From assembly GCA_934747385.1 (NCBI GenBank), contig CAKVGK010000002.1:186001-250000 (forward strand): a stretch of 64,000 nt of DNA. The letters are read 5' to 3'. The notes under the pieces were generated by a model. It was not told the origin of the DNA. It saw only the letters and a program-made list of their open reading frames with translations, and did not search any database. Both the position numbers and the translations under genes were made by a program. This document shows positions 37,889-47,735 of the stretch, one piece after another (positions within the stretch are counted from its first letter, which is position 1; each line of letters opens with the position of its first letter). The DNA comes from an uncultured Clostridia bacterium. Its GTDB lineage: Bacteria > Bacillota > Clostridia > Christensenellales > UBA1242.

Positions 37889-39013
37889 ATGATTAATAAA
37901 GATTTTTTTGAAGCATTAAAGGATTTGGAAGCAGAAAAAGGCATTAATGAAGAAGTTTTTATTTCAGCCTTAGAGCAGGCTTTAACCGCAGCATACAAAA
38001 AGAACAGCGGTATGGCAAAAAATGCACAAGTTAAATTGTTGCCAGAGAAAAATACAATCAAAATTTATTCATACCGCACAGTTGTTGACAATGTTGAAGA
38101 TGAAGAAAAGGAAATTTCTTTGGAAGAAGCAAAACAAATCAAACATTCATACAAAATTGGCGATTTGGTTATGCAAGAAGAAAGCACAAAGGACTTTAAT
38201 CGTATTGCAGTGCAAACAGCAAAGCAAGTTATAACCCAAAAAATAAAAGAAATTGAAAAGCAATCAATTTATAAAGACATTGCCGAAAAAGAAGGCAAAT
38301 TAATTGTTGCCAATGTTAAAAGAATTGATGGTGAAAATGTTTACCTTGAAATAGGTGGAACAACTCTTGAAGGTCTGCTTACAAAGCGCGATTTGTTGCC
38401 AACAGACCATTTCAAAATTGGCGATAGAATTAAAGTTTATGTTCGCTACATTAAAGACGATTTCCGCGGTGCAGTTGTGCAAGTGACCCGTACTCATGCA
38501 AACTTTGTTAAACTTTTGCTTGAAATGGAAGTGCCAGAACTCAACAACGGCGAAGTTAACATAGTTGCAATTGCTCGTGAGGCAGGTGTGCGCACAAAAA
38601 TTGCCGTTTCAACCAGCATTCCGAACCTTGACCCTGTTGGCGCTTGCATAGGCAACAAAGGTTCAAGAATTAACAATGTTATTAACGAACTTAATGGCGA
38701 AAAAATTGACATTATTAATTACAGCGAAAACCCAGCAGATTACATTGTTGCAGCATTGAGCCCAGCAGAAGTTAGCGAAATAACTGTTGACACTGTTGCG
38801 GGTGTTGCAAACGTTCAAGTTCCAGAAAACAAATTATCACTTGCAATTGGCAAGGGTGGGCATAATGTTCGTTTGGCTGCAAAACTTACTGGCTATAAAA
38901 TTGACGTTAAGCCAGCAACTGCTGTGCAAGAAAAGAAAGCCAATGACGTTGTTGAAACAACTGGTGCAAATATTGTTTTGGACGACGACATTTTCAGCGA
39001 TATTGACGACTAG
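37889..39013 (+). CDS. nusA: Transcription termination/antitermination protein NusA
   Basis: NusA binds RNA polymerase and modulates pausing, termination and antitermination. The 374-residue protein is the short Firmicutes type: N-terminal polymerase-binding domain (EVFISALEQALTAAYKK), S1 domain (GKLIVANVKRIDGENVYLEI), and KH1/KH2 (DPVGACIGNKGSRINNVINE and LAIGKGGHNVRLAAKLTGYK). No C-terminal acidic repeats are present. It is preceded by rimP and followed by ylxR. Confidence 0.96.
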   Translation: MINKDFFEALKDLEAEKGINEEVFISALEQALTAAYKKNSGMAKNAQVKLLPEKNTIKIYSYRTVVDNVEDEEKEISLEEAKQIKHSYKIGDLVMQEESTKDFNRIAVQTAKQVITQKIKEIEKQSIYKDIAEKEGKLIVANVKRIDGENVYLEIGGTTLEGLLTKRDLLPTDHFKIGDRIKVYVRYIKDDFRGAVVQVTRTHANFVKLLLEMEVPELNNGEVNIVAIAREAGVRTKIAVSTSIPNLDPVGACIGNKGSRINNVINELNGEKIDIINYSENPADYIVAALSPAEVSEITVDTVAGVANVQVPENKLSLAIGKGGHNVRLAAKLTGYKIDVKPATAVQEKKANDVVETTGANIVLDDDIFSDIDD

Positions 39014-39023
39014 GCGGTGCTAA

Positions 39024-39281
39024 GTGCACACAAAAACTGAAAGACGTTGCGTGGCATGCAAGCAAGCGAATTTGCAAAAAAATATGTTGCGTGTTGCGCG
39101 CATTAATAATGAATTTATAATTGACAAAAATCATAAACTTAATGGAAGGGGGGCTTACATTTGCAAAACAGAAAGTTGTCTCTCTTTAACAATAAAAAAG
39201 CACTTGCTGAACAAAGCTTTCAAAACAAATGTTGGTGAACAAATTTATTTGCAATTGGGTGAGTTCAAACAAAATAATTAG
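39024..39281 (+). CDS. ylxR: YlxR/RnpM family RNA-binding protein
   Basis: The 85-residue protein carries the YlxR pattern: ERRCVACKQ near the N-terminus, LRVARINNEFIIDKNHKLN, then GRGAYICKTESCL, and a basic C-terminal helix. The family lies between nusA and infB in Firmicutes; in Bacillus it has been linked to RNase P modulation. A GTG start at 39024 is used, weakly supported by GGCGGTG. The usual next gene, ylxQ (L7Ae-like), is missing. Confidence 0.9.
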   Translation: MHTKTERRCVACKQANLQKNMLRVARINNEFIIDKNHKLNGRGAYICKTESCLSLTIKKHLLNKAFKTNVGEQIYLQLGEFKQNN

Positions 39282-39403
39282 TTGTTTGAAAGTTGCAAAA
39301 TTTTGAAAATTCAATAAAAACCTTTGCTCAATCATCAAAAACTTAGCAAAGTAAAAAATAATATAAACTATATTGACTAATAGTTATAAGGAGAAAATTT
39401 AGA

Positions 39404-42010
39404 TTGGCAGAAAACAATAAACCACAAGAATTTAATAGAGCAATAAAGCAACTTCAATCAATGGTTAAAGATAAGTTGCTGGTTAACTTAAGCGAAAAAT
39501 ATTACACGCTTAAAGTTGAAATGTCTGGTCTTATGCGCTCGGTTAAAGATAAAGAAGCCGCTTTGATTTTAAAGTCAACTGAAAAGAAACCAGAACCAGT
39601 TGTTGAAGAAAAGAAAGAAGCAAAGCCAGAAGTTAAGATTGAACAGAAAACAGAAGCAGTGGTGGAGAACAAAACTCAACCTGTTGTTTCACAACCTAAA
39701 ACAGACAATCGCCCTCAAGACAGACGCAATGGCTATCAACAAAACAATCAAAATTTTCAACGCAATAACTACAATAACCAATACAATCAAAGTGGAAATC
39801 AAAGGTTTAATAATCGACCAAATAATGGCAATTATAACAACTACAACCGCAATTATAATCAAAATGGTCAAGGCTTTAATCGACCACAGGGTCAATATGG
39901 TCAAAATCGCCCATTCAACAACAATTTCCGCAACAATAACCAAGGGCAAGGGTTCAATCGTCCTTTCAATAATCATCCAAATCCAAACTTTAAGCCAGGG
40001 CAAAAACCAGGATTTGCAGACAACAAACGCCCAGCAATCAATTATGCTCAACCAGTTATCACTCAAAGCCCAACCCGCAATTTTGCAAACAAGAAGAAAG
40101 ATAATTCTCATTTTGAAGAAAAGCGTGGCTACACCAAATATGATTTGCTTAAACGTGGCATGATTGACGATGGTGTGGACGAGGACAGAAGCGTTACCAG
40201 AAAACTTCGCACCAAAAAGAAAGAAACAGCAATTACAACTGTTGAACGTCCAACCGGTCCAGCAGTTATCACAACAGATAACATCACAATCAAATTGTTG
40301 AGCGAAGTTTCAGGCAGACCGGTTAGTGAAATTATTAAAAAATTCATGTTGCTTGGTATGATGGTTACAATCAACTCAACAGTTGACTTTGCCACTGCAG
40401 AACTTGTCATGAGTGATATGGGCGTTGAACTCCAACAAAAACTGGACAAAACTGGCGAAGAAAAGTTGCTTGATTTGCAAAAGAACATTCGTTCATATAG
40501 CGATGAAGAAGCAGTTACTCGTCCACCAATTGTAACTGTTATGGGTCATGTTGACCATGGTAAAACAAGTTTGTTGGATTATATCCGCAAAACAAAAGTA
40601 ACTTTGGGCGAAGCAGGCGGTATTACTCAAGCAATTGGTGCTTATCGCGTTAATGTTAACAATAAATATATCACATTTATTGACACTCCAGGTCACGAGG
40701 CATTTACAGCAATGCGTGCTCGCGGTGCGTCCGTCACAGATATTGCAATTTTGATTGTTGCAGCAGACGACGGCATTATGCCACAAACCGTGGAAGCAAT
40801 TAACCATATTAAATCTGCCAATATTCCAATGATTGTTGCAATAAACAAAATGGACAAACCACAGGCAGACCCAGACCGCATTATGCAACAGTTGGCTGAA
40901 CACAATGTTTTGCCAGAAGCTTGGGGCGGTGATGCTATTATTTGCAAAATTTCTGCTCACACTGGTGAAGGCATTGACAAATTGCTTGAAACAATCCTTC
41001 TGGTTGCAGATATGCAAGAACTCAAAGCAAATCCTAATATTCCAGCAATTGGCACAATTTTGGAAGCAAAACTTGACAAAGGTCGCGGGGCAATTGCTTC
41101 ATTGATCGTGCGTGACGGCTCATTGCATGTTGGTGACACTATCATTTCGGGCATGTCAATTTGTAAAGTTAAGGCAATGATGGACGAAAATAATCGCGTT
41201 GTTAAATTGGCAACACCTTCAATGCCAGTTACTGTTCTTGGATTTAACGAAGTTCCAAAAGCTGGTGAAACATTCACTGCTGTTGACGAAAAACTTTCAA
41301 AACAAATTGTTGAAGAACGCAGGGCAAAACAAAAGGAAGAGTTGCTTAAAGGCAGCGGCGGCAACACTCTTGAAGACTTGTTGCAAAAAACAAGCGAAAA
41401 GGATGTTAAAATTCTTAATATTGTGCTTAAAACTGATGTTAACGGCTCACTTGAAGCAATCAAGTCGTCTATTATGAAACTTGTGAATGATGAGGTTAAA
41501 ATTAACATTCTTCACAGCGGCGTAGGCGCAATCAGCGAAAGCGATTTAATCCTTGCAAACGCTTCAAATGCAATGCTTATTGCCTTTAATGTAAGCCAAG
41601 ACAGCAAAGTTAAAACAACAGCCGAACGCATGAAAGTTAAGATTTATTCCTATAAAATTATTTACGAATTGCTTGACGAAATTGAGCGCGTAATTAAAGG
41701 CATGAAAGAGCCTAAGTATGAGGAAGTTTACCTCGGCATGGCAGAAGTTAGGGCAGTGTTCAAACTTTCAAGCACAGGTATTGTTGCGGGTTCATTTGTC
41801 CGTGACGGCAAAATCGTTCGTGGTGAACATGCAAAAATTTATCGTGGTGATGAACTTATTGCGACAACTGAAATTAAATCATTAAAAATTGTTAAAGATG
41901 ACGTTAAAGAAGCCGGCAAAGACCGCGAATGCGGCATTAAAACAACTTACGACGACATTGCCGTTGGCGATAGAATTGAATGTTACACCTTAAAAAGGAT
42001 TGAAGAATAA
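39404..42010 (+). CDS. infB: Translation initiation factor IF-2
   Basis: IF-2 is the GTPase that places initiator tRNA and joins subunits. The 868-residue protein uses a TTG start at 39404 behind AAGGAG. Residues 70-225 are a low-complexity linker extremely rich in Asn, Gln, Gly, Arg, Phe and Tyr (e.g. [19 protein letters not shown]). The core follows: an IF2-N segment, G1 [10 protein letters not shown]2 [11 protein letters not shown]3 DTPGHEAF, G4 NKMD, then domains II-IV ending in a beta-barrel ([16 protein letters not shown]). The stop shares one base with the rbfA start. Confidence 0.96.
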   Translation: MAENNKPQEFNRAIKQLQSMVKDKLLVNLSEKYYTLKVEMSGLMRSVKDKEAALILKSTEKKPEPVVEEKKEAKPEVKIEQKTEAVVENKTQPVVSQPKTDNRPQDRRNGYQQNNQNFQRNNYNNQYNQSGNQRFNNRPNNGNYNNYNRNYNQNGQGFNRPQGQYGQNRPFNNNFRNNNQGQGFNRPFNNHPNPNFKPGQKPGFADNKRPAINYAQPVITQSPTRNFANKKKDNSHFEEKRGYTKYDLLKRGMIDDGVDEDRSVTRKLRTKKKETAITTVERPTGPAVITTDNITIKLLSEVSGRPVSEIIKKFMLLGMMVTINSTVDFATAELVMSDMGVELQQKLDKTGEEKLLDLQKNIRSYSDEEAVTRPPIVTVMGHVDHGKTSLLDYIRKTKVTLGEAGGITQAIGAYRVNVNNKYITFIDTPGHEAFTAMRARGASVTDIAILIVAADDGIMPQTVEAINHIKSANIPMIVAINKMDKPQADPDRIMQQLAEHNVLPEAWGGDAIICKISAHTGEGIDKLLETILLVADMQELKANPNIPAIGTILEAKLDKGRGAIASLIVRDGSLHVGDTIISGMSICKVKAMMDENNRVVKLATPSMPVTVLGFNEVPKAGETFTAVDEKLSKQIVEERRAKQKEELLKGSGGNTLEDLLQKTSEKDVKILNIVLKTDVNGSLEAIKSSIMKLVNDEVKINILHSGVGAISESDLILANASNAMLIAFNVSQDSKVKTTAERMKVKIYSYKIIYELLDEIERVIKGMKEPKYEEVYLGMAEVRAVFKLSSTGIVAGSFVRDGKIVRGEHAKIYRGDELIATTEIKSLKIVKDDVKEAGKDRECGIKTTYDDIAVGDRIECYTLKRIEE

Positions 42011-42372
42011 TGAAAAATGTTAGGTTAGAACGCATTAATGCAGAACTGAGAAATCAAATTGCAAACGTTATTGACAATCAACTTCGTGACCCACAAATAA
42101 ACGCTATGATTTGTGTACATAGCGTTGATATTACACCAGATTTAGCATATGCACGTGTTTATATTTCATCAATTGGGGAAACTCCTCAAGATGAGGTTTT
42201 GGCGCGCATTAAGGGTGCAGGTGGGTTTATTCGTGGTGCAGTTGCAAAGAAAATTAAACTTCGCATAATGCCTAGGTTAGAGTTTTATTTGGACAATAGC
42301 GAAGAATATGGCAAAAAAATAGATGATATTTTAAGTCACATAACCTATTCAACTGAGGAAACTAATGAATAA
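42010..42372 (+). CDS. rbfA: Ribosome-binding factor A
   Basis: This KH-type cold-adaptation factor matures the 16S 5' end on 30S subunits. The 120-residue protein shows RLERINAELRNQIANVIDNQ, LRDPQI, DLAYARVYIS, GFIRGAVAKKIKLRIMPRLE and FYLDNSEEYG. It is coupled to infB by TAATG and overlaps truB by 8 bases. nrnA, often located between rbfA and truB in Firmicutes, is not here. Confidence 0.95.
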   Translation: MKNVRLERINAELRNQIANVIDNQLRDPQINAMICVHSVDITPDLAYARVYISSIGETPQDEVLARIKGAGGFIRGAVAKKIKLRIMPRLEFYLDNSEEYGKKIDDILSHITYSTEETNE

Positions 42373-43228
42373 TCAGGCAATAAAAGGCATTTTGCCAATA
42401 AATAAGCCTCAGGGTTGGACAAGCTTTGACGTGGTTAACAAAATCAAACACATGCTTCCTAAAAAAACAAAAGTTGGCCATCTTGGAACGCTTGACCCGA
42501 TGGCAACAGGTGTTTTGCTTGTAACAATTGGCAAAGCCACAAAACTGTTTGATATAATGCAGCAAAAAACAAAACGCTATGTGGCAACATTTAAATTTGG
42601 TGTTGAAACTGATAGTTTGGACGCAACAGGCAAAATAATGAGAACAAATAGCAAAATTGTGACATTAGAGCAAATTAATGCAGTTTTGCCAAAATTTGTT
42701 GGAAAAATTGAGCAAATTCCACCAAAATTCAGTGCAAAATCAATTGGCGGCAAGCGTGCTTATGATTTGGCAAGGGAAAATGTTGATTTTGAGTTAAAAC
42801 CAAACAAAATTAATGTTGTTTCTTACCGCACAATCAGTCTTGACAACAATATTTGGGAAGTTGAAATTTTATGCGGCAGCGGAACATATATTCGCGCGTT
42901 GGGCAGAGATATAGCAAACGATATTGGCACATTAGCCACAATGACCAGCCTGGTGAGAACAGAAATTGACAATTTTAACCTTAATCAATGTGTTGAGATT
43001 TCAACTTTAAACGCTGAAAATTTGGCAGAAAACACAATCAAAATCAAAGACGTTTTGAATTTGCCAACCTTGAAATTAAGTGATGAAGGATGTTTTAAAA
43101 TTTTGAACGGTCAATCATTAAATTTGCCGAATAAAGACGGAATTTATCAGATAACAGACGAAAACGATACTATTGCATTGATTGATATATGCAATTTTAA
43201 TGCAAAAATGTCGATTTATTTGGCATAA
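42365..43228 (+). CDS. truB: tRNA pseudouridine(55) synthase TruB
   Basis: TruB makes the universal pseudouridine in the T-loop of tRNAs. The 287-residue protein has the N-terminal ILPINKPQGWTSFDVVNKIK and the catalytic Asp in KVGHLGTLDPMATGVLLVTI, plus YVATFKFGVETDSLDATG and the GTYIRALGRDIA motif. The ATG at 42365 lies within the end of rbfA. ribF and rpsO, usual followers, are absent; efp with its own promoter comes next. Confidence 0.95.
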   Translation: MNNQAIKGILPINKPQGWTSFDVVNKIKHMLPKKTKVGHLGTLDPMATGVLLVTIGKATKLFDIMQQKTKRYVATFKFGVETDSLDATGKIMRTNSKIVTLEQINAVLPKFVGKIEQIPPKFSAKSIGGKRAYDLARENVDFELKPNKINVVSYRTISLDNNIWEVEILCGSGTYIRALGRDIANDIGTLATMTSLVRTEIDNFNLNQCVEISTLNAENLAENTIKIKDVLNLPTLKLSDEGCFKILNGQSLNLPNKDGIYQITDENDTIALIDICNFNAKMSIYLA

Positions 43229-43232
43229 ATAG

Positions 43233-43261
43233 TTGGCAAAAATGTCAAAATGTGATAAAAT
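43233..43261 (+). promoter_or_regulatory. efp promoter
   Basis: TTGGCA (43233-43238), 17-bp spacer, TAAAAT (43256-43261) preceded by TGA (extended -10). Confidence 0.78.
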
Positions 43262-43314
43262 ACAGAAGTTAAATAAAATGCTTATAGCAAATATAAATAA
43301 AAGGAAATTAAAAT

Positions 43315-43893
43315 ATGATTACAGCAGGAGATATTAGAAAGGGTGTTATTTTCGATGACGGAACTTCAACCGACCCTAAAAAACCAAGTTTGTTTTTGGT
43401 TGTAGACTTCCAACACGTAAAACCGGGCAAGGGTGCCGCTTTTGTTAGAACAACCATCAAAAACGTTATCACTGGCAAGGTTTTGGAACGCACATATAAC
43501 CCTAGTGAAAAAATTAACGACATTTCAATTGAACGAAAGGAAATGGTTTACCTTTACAATGAAGGCGATTTGTACTATTTTATGGACAATCAAACATACG
43601 ACCAAATCCCATTCAACTATGAAAGCGTTAAAGATGTTTTAAACTTTGTTGTTGAAAACACAAATTGCAATGTTCAATTCTACAATGGTCAACCAATTAA
43701 TGTTGAAGCACCAATTTTTGTTGAATTGACTGTTACAAAAGCAGACCCAGCAGTTCGTGGCGACACAGTTAAAACAGGCGGCAAGCCAGTTACTCTTGAA
43801 ACAGGTTACACTTTGCAAGTTCCTATGTTCGTTAACGAAGGTGACCGCATTCGCGTTGACACTCGCACAGGCGAATATATGGAAAGATTGTAA
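43315..43893 (+). CDS. efp: Elongation factor P with an N-terminal insertion
   Basis: EF-P relieves ribosome stalling at polyproline. The 192-residue protein has QHVKPGKGAAFVRTTIKNV with the tip lysine at K39, VYLYNEGDLYYFMD, and the C-terminal OB domain GDTVKTGGKPVTLETGYTLQ and FVNEGDRIRVDTRTGEY. Compared with Bacillus EF-P, where the tip lysine is near position 32, about seven extra residues (around DGTSTDPKKPS) extend an early beta-hairpin. The start follows AAAGGAAAT. A hairpin terminator ends the unit. Confidence 0.95.
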   Translation: MITAGDIRKGVIFDDGTSTDPKKPSLFLVVDFQHVKPGKGAAFVRTTIKNVITGKVLERTYNPSEKINDISIERKEMVYLYNEGDLYYFMDNQTYDQIPFNYESVKDVLNFVVENTNCNVQFYNGQPINVEAPIFVELTVTKADPAVRGDTVKTGGKPVTLETGYTLQVPMFVNEGDRIRVDTRTGEYMERL

Positions 43894-43953
43894 GATTTTG
43901 TTGCTTTTGATTAAGCGAAATTTTACATTTTAAAACTTAATAAGTCGAAAAAA

Positions 43954-43981
43954 CAATACCTTTGTGGTATTGCTTTTTTTT
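43954..43981 (+). terminator. efp terminator
   Basis: Perfect 7-bp stem CAATACC/GGTATTG with loop TTTGT, then C and eight T. Confidence 0.93.
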
Positions 43982-44017
43982 CGTAATTTTTAAAATGCCA
44001 ATTTAATATTTTTTAAT

Positions 44018-44923
44018 ATGTTAAAAGATTATTTAGACGTTGAAACTTACAATTTAATAATCAAACATTTCAGTTTTGCAGACATAACCGAAATCCGCAT
44101 GAGGCTTAATCAAAAACTTATTATTTGCGTTAAAAATAAGAAATATTATTTAAAAAATAGCAACCAAGAATTTGTGATTGCCACCAAGGTTATGTTGGAC
44201 AATTTCATTCGCCGCATAAGTGAAAATTCTTTATACGCCTACAACGAAAGCCTAATTCAGGGTTATATAAGTTTGCCAAAAGGTGTGAGGGTTGGCATTT
44301 GCGGCAGTTACGTTTTTGACGGCGATAAATTGATTACAATCAAAGATTTCCAGTCGGTGAACATTCGCATACCGCACCAAGTTAAAAATTGCTGTTTGAA
44401 TGCTTATGAATATCTTGTTGATGGCGAAAATGTGCAAAATACTTTGATAATTTCGCCGCCAGGCGCAGGCAAAACCACATTTTTAAGAGATTTTGTGCTT
44501 CAACTTTGCGAACATAACATTTCAAAAAATATTTTAATTGTTGACGAACGAAACGAAATTTGCTCTTGTGTGGAAGGAGAGCCAGCACTATCTCTTGGCG
44601 GATTTTGCGACATTATTGCAAACTGCAACAAGCGTTTGGCGTTTAAAAATGGAATAAGAAGCATGTCGCCAGATATTATTGTGACAGATGAATTGGACCT
44701 GGATAAGGACTTAGATATTATCAAACAAGCACTTAACAGCGGGGTGAAGGTTGTGGCAACTATTCACGCAAAAGATGTCAACGAATTGCGCCGAAAATCA
44801 AGTTTTGAAAATGTTTTAGAAGAAAACTATTTTGCTCGTTTTGTTGTGTTGGGCAGCGAAAATGGTCCAGGCACTTTAAACGCAGTTTTTAATGAAAAAC
44901 TTAATTGTTTGTATTGCAGGTGA
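44018..44923 (+). CDS. spoIIIAA: Stage III sporulation ATPase SpoIIIAA
   Basis: This secretion-type ATPase powers the SpoIIIA-SpoIIQ channel between mother cell and forespore. In 301 residues: an N-terminal EIRMRLNQKL segment, GVRVGICGSYV, Walker A SPPGAGKTTFLRD, LIVDERNEI, and IVTDELDLDKDLDII as the Walker B-like region, then TIHAKD. Such genes are normally sigma-E dependent, but I see no convincing sigma-E promoter. No Shine-Dalgarno lies before the ATG, which is 37 bp after the efp terminator. Confidence 0.95.
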   Translation: MLKDYLDVETYNLIIKHFSFADITEIRMRLNQKLIICVKNKKYYLKNSNQEFVIATKVMLDNFIRRISENSLYAYNESLIQGYISLPKGVRVGICGSYVFDGDKLITIKDFQSVNIRIPHQVKNCCLNAYEYLVDGENVQNTLIISPPGAGKTTFLRDFVLQLCEHNISKNILIVDERNEICSCVEGEPALSLGGFCDIIANCNKRLAFKNGIRSMSPDIIVTDELDLDKDLDIIKQALNSGVKVVATIHAKDVNELRRKSSFENVLEENYFARFVVLGSENGPGTLNAVFNEKLNCLYCR

Positions 44924-44925
44924 GC

Positions 44926-45399
44926 ATGAAATGGATTTTAATTTTAGTGCTGATTGTGGTTATAATGCTGATTGCGATTTCTTTAAGCGAGCAATACAAG
45001 GATAAATTTGACTTCTATTCAAACCTCAAACAATTTTTAGACCAACTTAAAATCAATGTTTCTTTCAAACAAAACATATTGAACAAATTCATCGAAGAGC
45101 ACAACGGACAAAGGCAATTTAAGGTTTTTATTATGGATTATCAACAATACTTAAAAACTAACACGCTGGACTTTTCAAATTTAAAATTGCTTGAACATGA
45201 AGAGAAAGTTGAATTAGAAAGCATTGTGAAAAACATAGGAAAATTTGATAAAGACAACGAAATAAAACAACTTGATGGGTTTTTGCAATCGATTGATGAA
45301 AAACTTCAGATTGCTAAAGAAAACAAAACAAAAATGTGCCCAATGATAATTAAATTATCGCTTTTGTTTGCGCTTGCGATGGCAATTCTGTTGATTTAA
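44926..45399 (+). CDS. spoIIIAB: Stage III sporulation protein SpoIIIAB
   Basis: The 157-residue protein is anchored by an N-terminal hydrophobic helix (ILILVLIVVIMLIAI) and ends in another (LSLLFALAMAILLI), with a helical cytosolic middle. This layout resembles type II secretion GspF-like cores. It is assigned mostly by position after SpoIIIAA and by the ELKFDFYSNLKQFLDQLK-type helix. ATG 44926 is 2 bp past the spoIIIAA stop, behind GGTGAG. Confidence 0.9.
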   Translation: MKWILILVLIVVIMLIAISLSEQYKDKFDFYSNLKQFLDQLKINVSFKQNILNKFIEEHNGQRQFKVFIMDYQQYLKTNTLDFSNLKLLEHEEKVELESIVKNIGKFDKDNEIKQLDGFLQSIDEKLQIAKENKTKMCPMIIKLSLLFALAMAILLI

Positions 45400-45418
45400 G
45401 TTAAAAAGGAATTTGTGT

Positions 45419-45607
45419 ATGGAAATTATTTTTAAATTGGCTGGAATAGGCTTGATAACGTCGATTGTTAACCAAATTTTAAAATATTGTGGCAAGGAAG
45501 AAATCGCCTCAATAACCACGCTTGCAGGGCTGATTATAAGCCTTTTAGTTGTGGTCGATTTGGTTCAGCAATTGTTTTCAACTGTAAAAACCTTATTTGT
45601 ATTTTAG
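45419..45607 (+). CDS. spoIIIAC: Stage III sporulation protein SpoIIIAC
   Basis: The 62-residue, two-helix membrane protein has the family pattern IIFKLAGIGLITSIVNQILK, then GKEEIASITTLAGLIISLLV. It is thought to form part of the membrane platform of the feeding-tube complex. ATG 45419 is spaced 8 bases from AAGGA. The last codon is followed closely by spoIIIAD. Confidence 0.93.
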   Translation: MEIIFKLAGIGLITSIVNQILKYCGKEEIASITTLAGLIISLLVVVDLVQQLFSTVKTLFVF

Positions 45608-45613
45608 GTGAAT

Positions 45614-46000
45614 ATGGCAATTCTTTTGAAGATAATTGCCATTGCTTTTGTAACAATTTTGGCAAACATTTTGGTTAAGCAAACGCGACCAGAAATTGCC
45701 ATAATCATTTCAATTGTTGGCAGTGCCTTAATTATTATCATGATGATAGACAGTATAAAACAAGTGTTGTCTAACTTTTTTTCCATATTTGAAACAACGG
45801 GTATAAACAACAATTTGTTAGCACCTTTGTTCAAAATTATTGCCATAGGTTACATTGCCGAATTTGCTTCAAATGTTTGCGTTGACGCGGGGGCAAGCAG
45901 CATTGCGGACAAAATATTGTTCGCTTCAAAAATCATCATCTTGTTGATATCTCTGCCAATAATAACCACAGTGATTGATATGGTTGTGGGGTTGCTATGA
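45614..46000 (+). CDS. spoIIIAD: Stage III sporulation protein SpoIIIAD
   Basis: The 128-residue protein has about four membrane helices, starting LLKIIAIAFVTILANILVKQ, with the conserved RPEIAIIISIVGSALIII stretch. ATG 45614 follows AGGTGA; a GTG at 45608 is possible but would leave no spacer. It overlaps the spoIIIAE start by 4 bases (ATGA). Confidence 0.92.
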   Translation: MAILLKIIAIAFVTILANILVKQTRPEIAIIISIVGSALIIIMMIDSIKQVLSNFFSIFETTGINNNLLAPLFKIIAIGYIAEFASNVCVDAGASSIADKILFASKIIILLISLPIITTVIDMVVGLL

Positions 46001-47262
46001 AATCTGTAAAGATGAAACATCGTAAACTAAATTTTAAAATGCTAAATGTGAAAAATCCAAGTTTGGCAGTTAAAAAAATCACAATCCTGTTTATGATTGC
46101 AATTGTGCTGATATGCTGCTTAATAACTCCTCAACCAGCATATTGCGCCGACCCAAACACCACAAAAACAACTGAAGAACTTAACAATTCAGTGGTTGAA
46201 GAATTGAATCAAATTGATTTTTCAGTTTTTAACAACATTTTGGCAAGCATTGAAGAAAACAATTCCAATATTTTTAAAATATCCAACATAAAAAATTCCG
46301 TTTATAACGTAATTTCAGGCAAAAACGCAGTGAACTATTCAAGCATGTTCACAAGCGTGTTGAGTTTGGTTGGTGGTTCAACTCTTAAATGTATGCCACT
46401 GTTTTCAGTTATTGTTGCAATAGGTGTGGTTGGCAACATGTTAAGCGGTTTTAAAAGCAAATTTAACGAAAAATCAAGTGCCAACTTAATTCAACTTGTT
46501 TGCTTTATGGCAGTTTCTGTTCTGGTGATTGCCATGACTAAAAATTTGATTTCAACCGCCACGCAGTCAATCAAAAACATGGCAAATCAAATGAACGCAA
46601 TATTTCCAATTTTGCTCACACTGATGATTGGTTTAGGGGCAGCAAGCACGGCCTCTGTGTTCCAGCCAGTTGTGGCAATAATGTCCACTTACATTGCAGA
46701 TTTCTTCACTTACTTTATATTGCCGCTGTTCACAGTGAGTTTTGTGTTTTCAATCATATCAAATTTAAGTGACAATGTTAAATTGGACAAGTTCAACGCA
46801 TTTATTTCAAGTTTCTTCAAATGGAGTGTGGGTTTAATTTTCACAATTTTCTTTGCTGTTTTTGCTTTGCAGGGCTTAACAGCCGGCAAGTTCGACAGTT
46901 TAAGTATTCGCACAACAAAATATACAATCAAAAGTTATTTGCCAGTTATGGGAGGCTACGTTGCTGACGGCATGGATTTAATTTTGTCCAGCACACTGCT
47001 AATTAAAAATGCAGTCGGTTTTGTGGGCATTTTGCTTTGCATGTCAACAATCATTTCTCCATTAATCCAGATTGCTATTTTCAGTTTGGTTCTTAAACTT
47101 GTTTCTGCAATTTTACAATCAATGGGGGAGGCAAAAACTTCCAATTTCTTAACTGCGGTTTCCAAATCCATAACCATGTTATCTTCCGCCATAATTGCGG
47201 TTGGGTTTATGTATTTGTTGTCTGTTGGCTTGGTTATGACAAGCGCGAATGTGGTGATTTAA
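45997..47262 (+). CDS. spoIIIAE: Stage III sporulation protein SpoIIIAE
   Basis: The 421-residue membrane protein carries an N-terminal signal-like helix (ITILFMIAIVLICCLI) ending near QPAYCA, a short extracytoplasmic stretch, then six or more membrane helices. Conserved blocks include GLGAASTASVFQPVVAIMST and LQGLTAGKFDSLSIRTTKYT with KSYLPVMGGYVADGMD. It is the large permease-like part of the channel. The start overlaps spoIIIAD and its stop overlaps spoIIIAF, so translation is coupled. Confidence 0.94.
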   Translation: MKSVKMKHRKLNFKMLNVKNPSLAVKKITILFMIAIVLICCLITPQPAYCADPNTTKTTEELNNSVVEELNQIDFSVFNNILASIEENNSNIFKISNIKNSVYNVISGKNAVNYSSMFTSVLSLVGGSTLKCMPLFSVIVAIGVVGNMLSGFKSKFNEKSSANLIQLVCFMAVSVLVIAMTKNLISTATQSIKNMANQMNAIFPILLTLMIGLGAASTASVFQPVVAIMSTYIADFFTYFILPLFTVSFVFSIISNLSDNVKLDKFNAFISSFFKWSVGLIFTIFFAVFALQGLTAGKFDSLSIRTTKYTIKSYLPVMGGYVADGMDLILSSTLLIKNAVGFVGILLCMSTIISPLIQIAIFSLVLKLVSAILQSMGEAKTSNFLTAVSKSITMLSSAIIAVGFMYLLSVGLVMTSANVVI

Positions 47263-47735
47263 TGAAAATTTATATTTTAAGTATTTTAGGCATAACACTG
47301 TGCGGAGTGCTGATTGACATTATTTTGCCAGCTGGTTCAACCAGCAAATATATCAAAAGTGTTTTTGCAATTTTTGTTGTTGCTGTGGTGTTGAACCCCG
47401 TTATAACATTTTTTGCCAACACAAAAGATTTGTGCATTAAATATCAAGACGTTGAAGTGAATGAAAAGCTTATCAATTACATAACAAAACAAAAAGTTGA
47501 GCAAACAAAAAACAGCATAATTTTGGACTTAAATAACCAAGGAGCAAGCGGTGTCGACATAACATTGCATTTTACGCTTGAAAACAATGAAATTGTCTAT
47601 AATTCGTGCATTGTAAATTTAAAAAATTTAGTCTATAAGCCATTGGACAAGCATAATAGTAAATATGAGTTGATAACTGAAGTGGTGAAACAACACACAA
47701 ATTTAATTGATGAGGTGATTATTTTCGATGAGTGA
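47262..47735 (+). CDS. spoIIIAF: Stage III sporulation protein SpoIIIAF
   Basis: The 157-residue protein has two N-terminal membrane helices (ILSILGITLCGVLIDIILP and VFAIFVVAVVLNPVITFF) and a C-terminal soluble ring-building-motif-type domain. The GSTSKYIKSVFAIFV stretch is typical of the family. It overlaps spoIIIAE by one base and spoIIIAG by eight, ending in TGA. Confidence 0.93.
   Translation: MKIYILSILGITLCGVLIDIILPAGSTSKYIKSVFAIFVVAVVLNPVITFFANTKDLCIKYQDVEVNEKLINYITKQKVEQTKNSIILDLNNQGASGVDITLHFTLENNEIVYNSCIVNLKNLVYKPLDKHNSKYELITEVVKQHTNLIDEVIIFDE

Noticed and set aside
39322..39351. CTTTGCT/AGCAAAG inverted repeat upstream of infB as a terminator
   Set aside because: It lacks a T-run and has a 16-base loop; the message probably continues from ylxR into infB.
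39689..40111. Long hydrophobic antisense frame opposite the infB linker
   Set aside because: It is a composition shadow: the antisense of Asn/Gln-rich codons yields Ile/Val-rich frames. No ribosome site or promoter.
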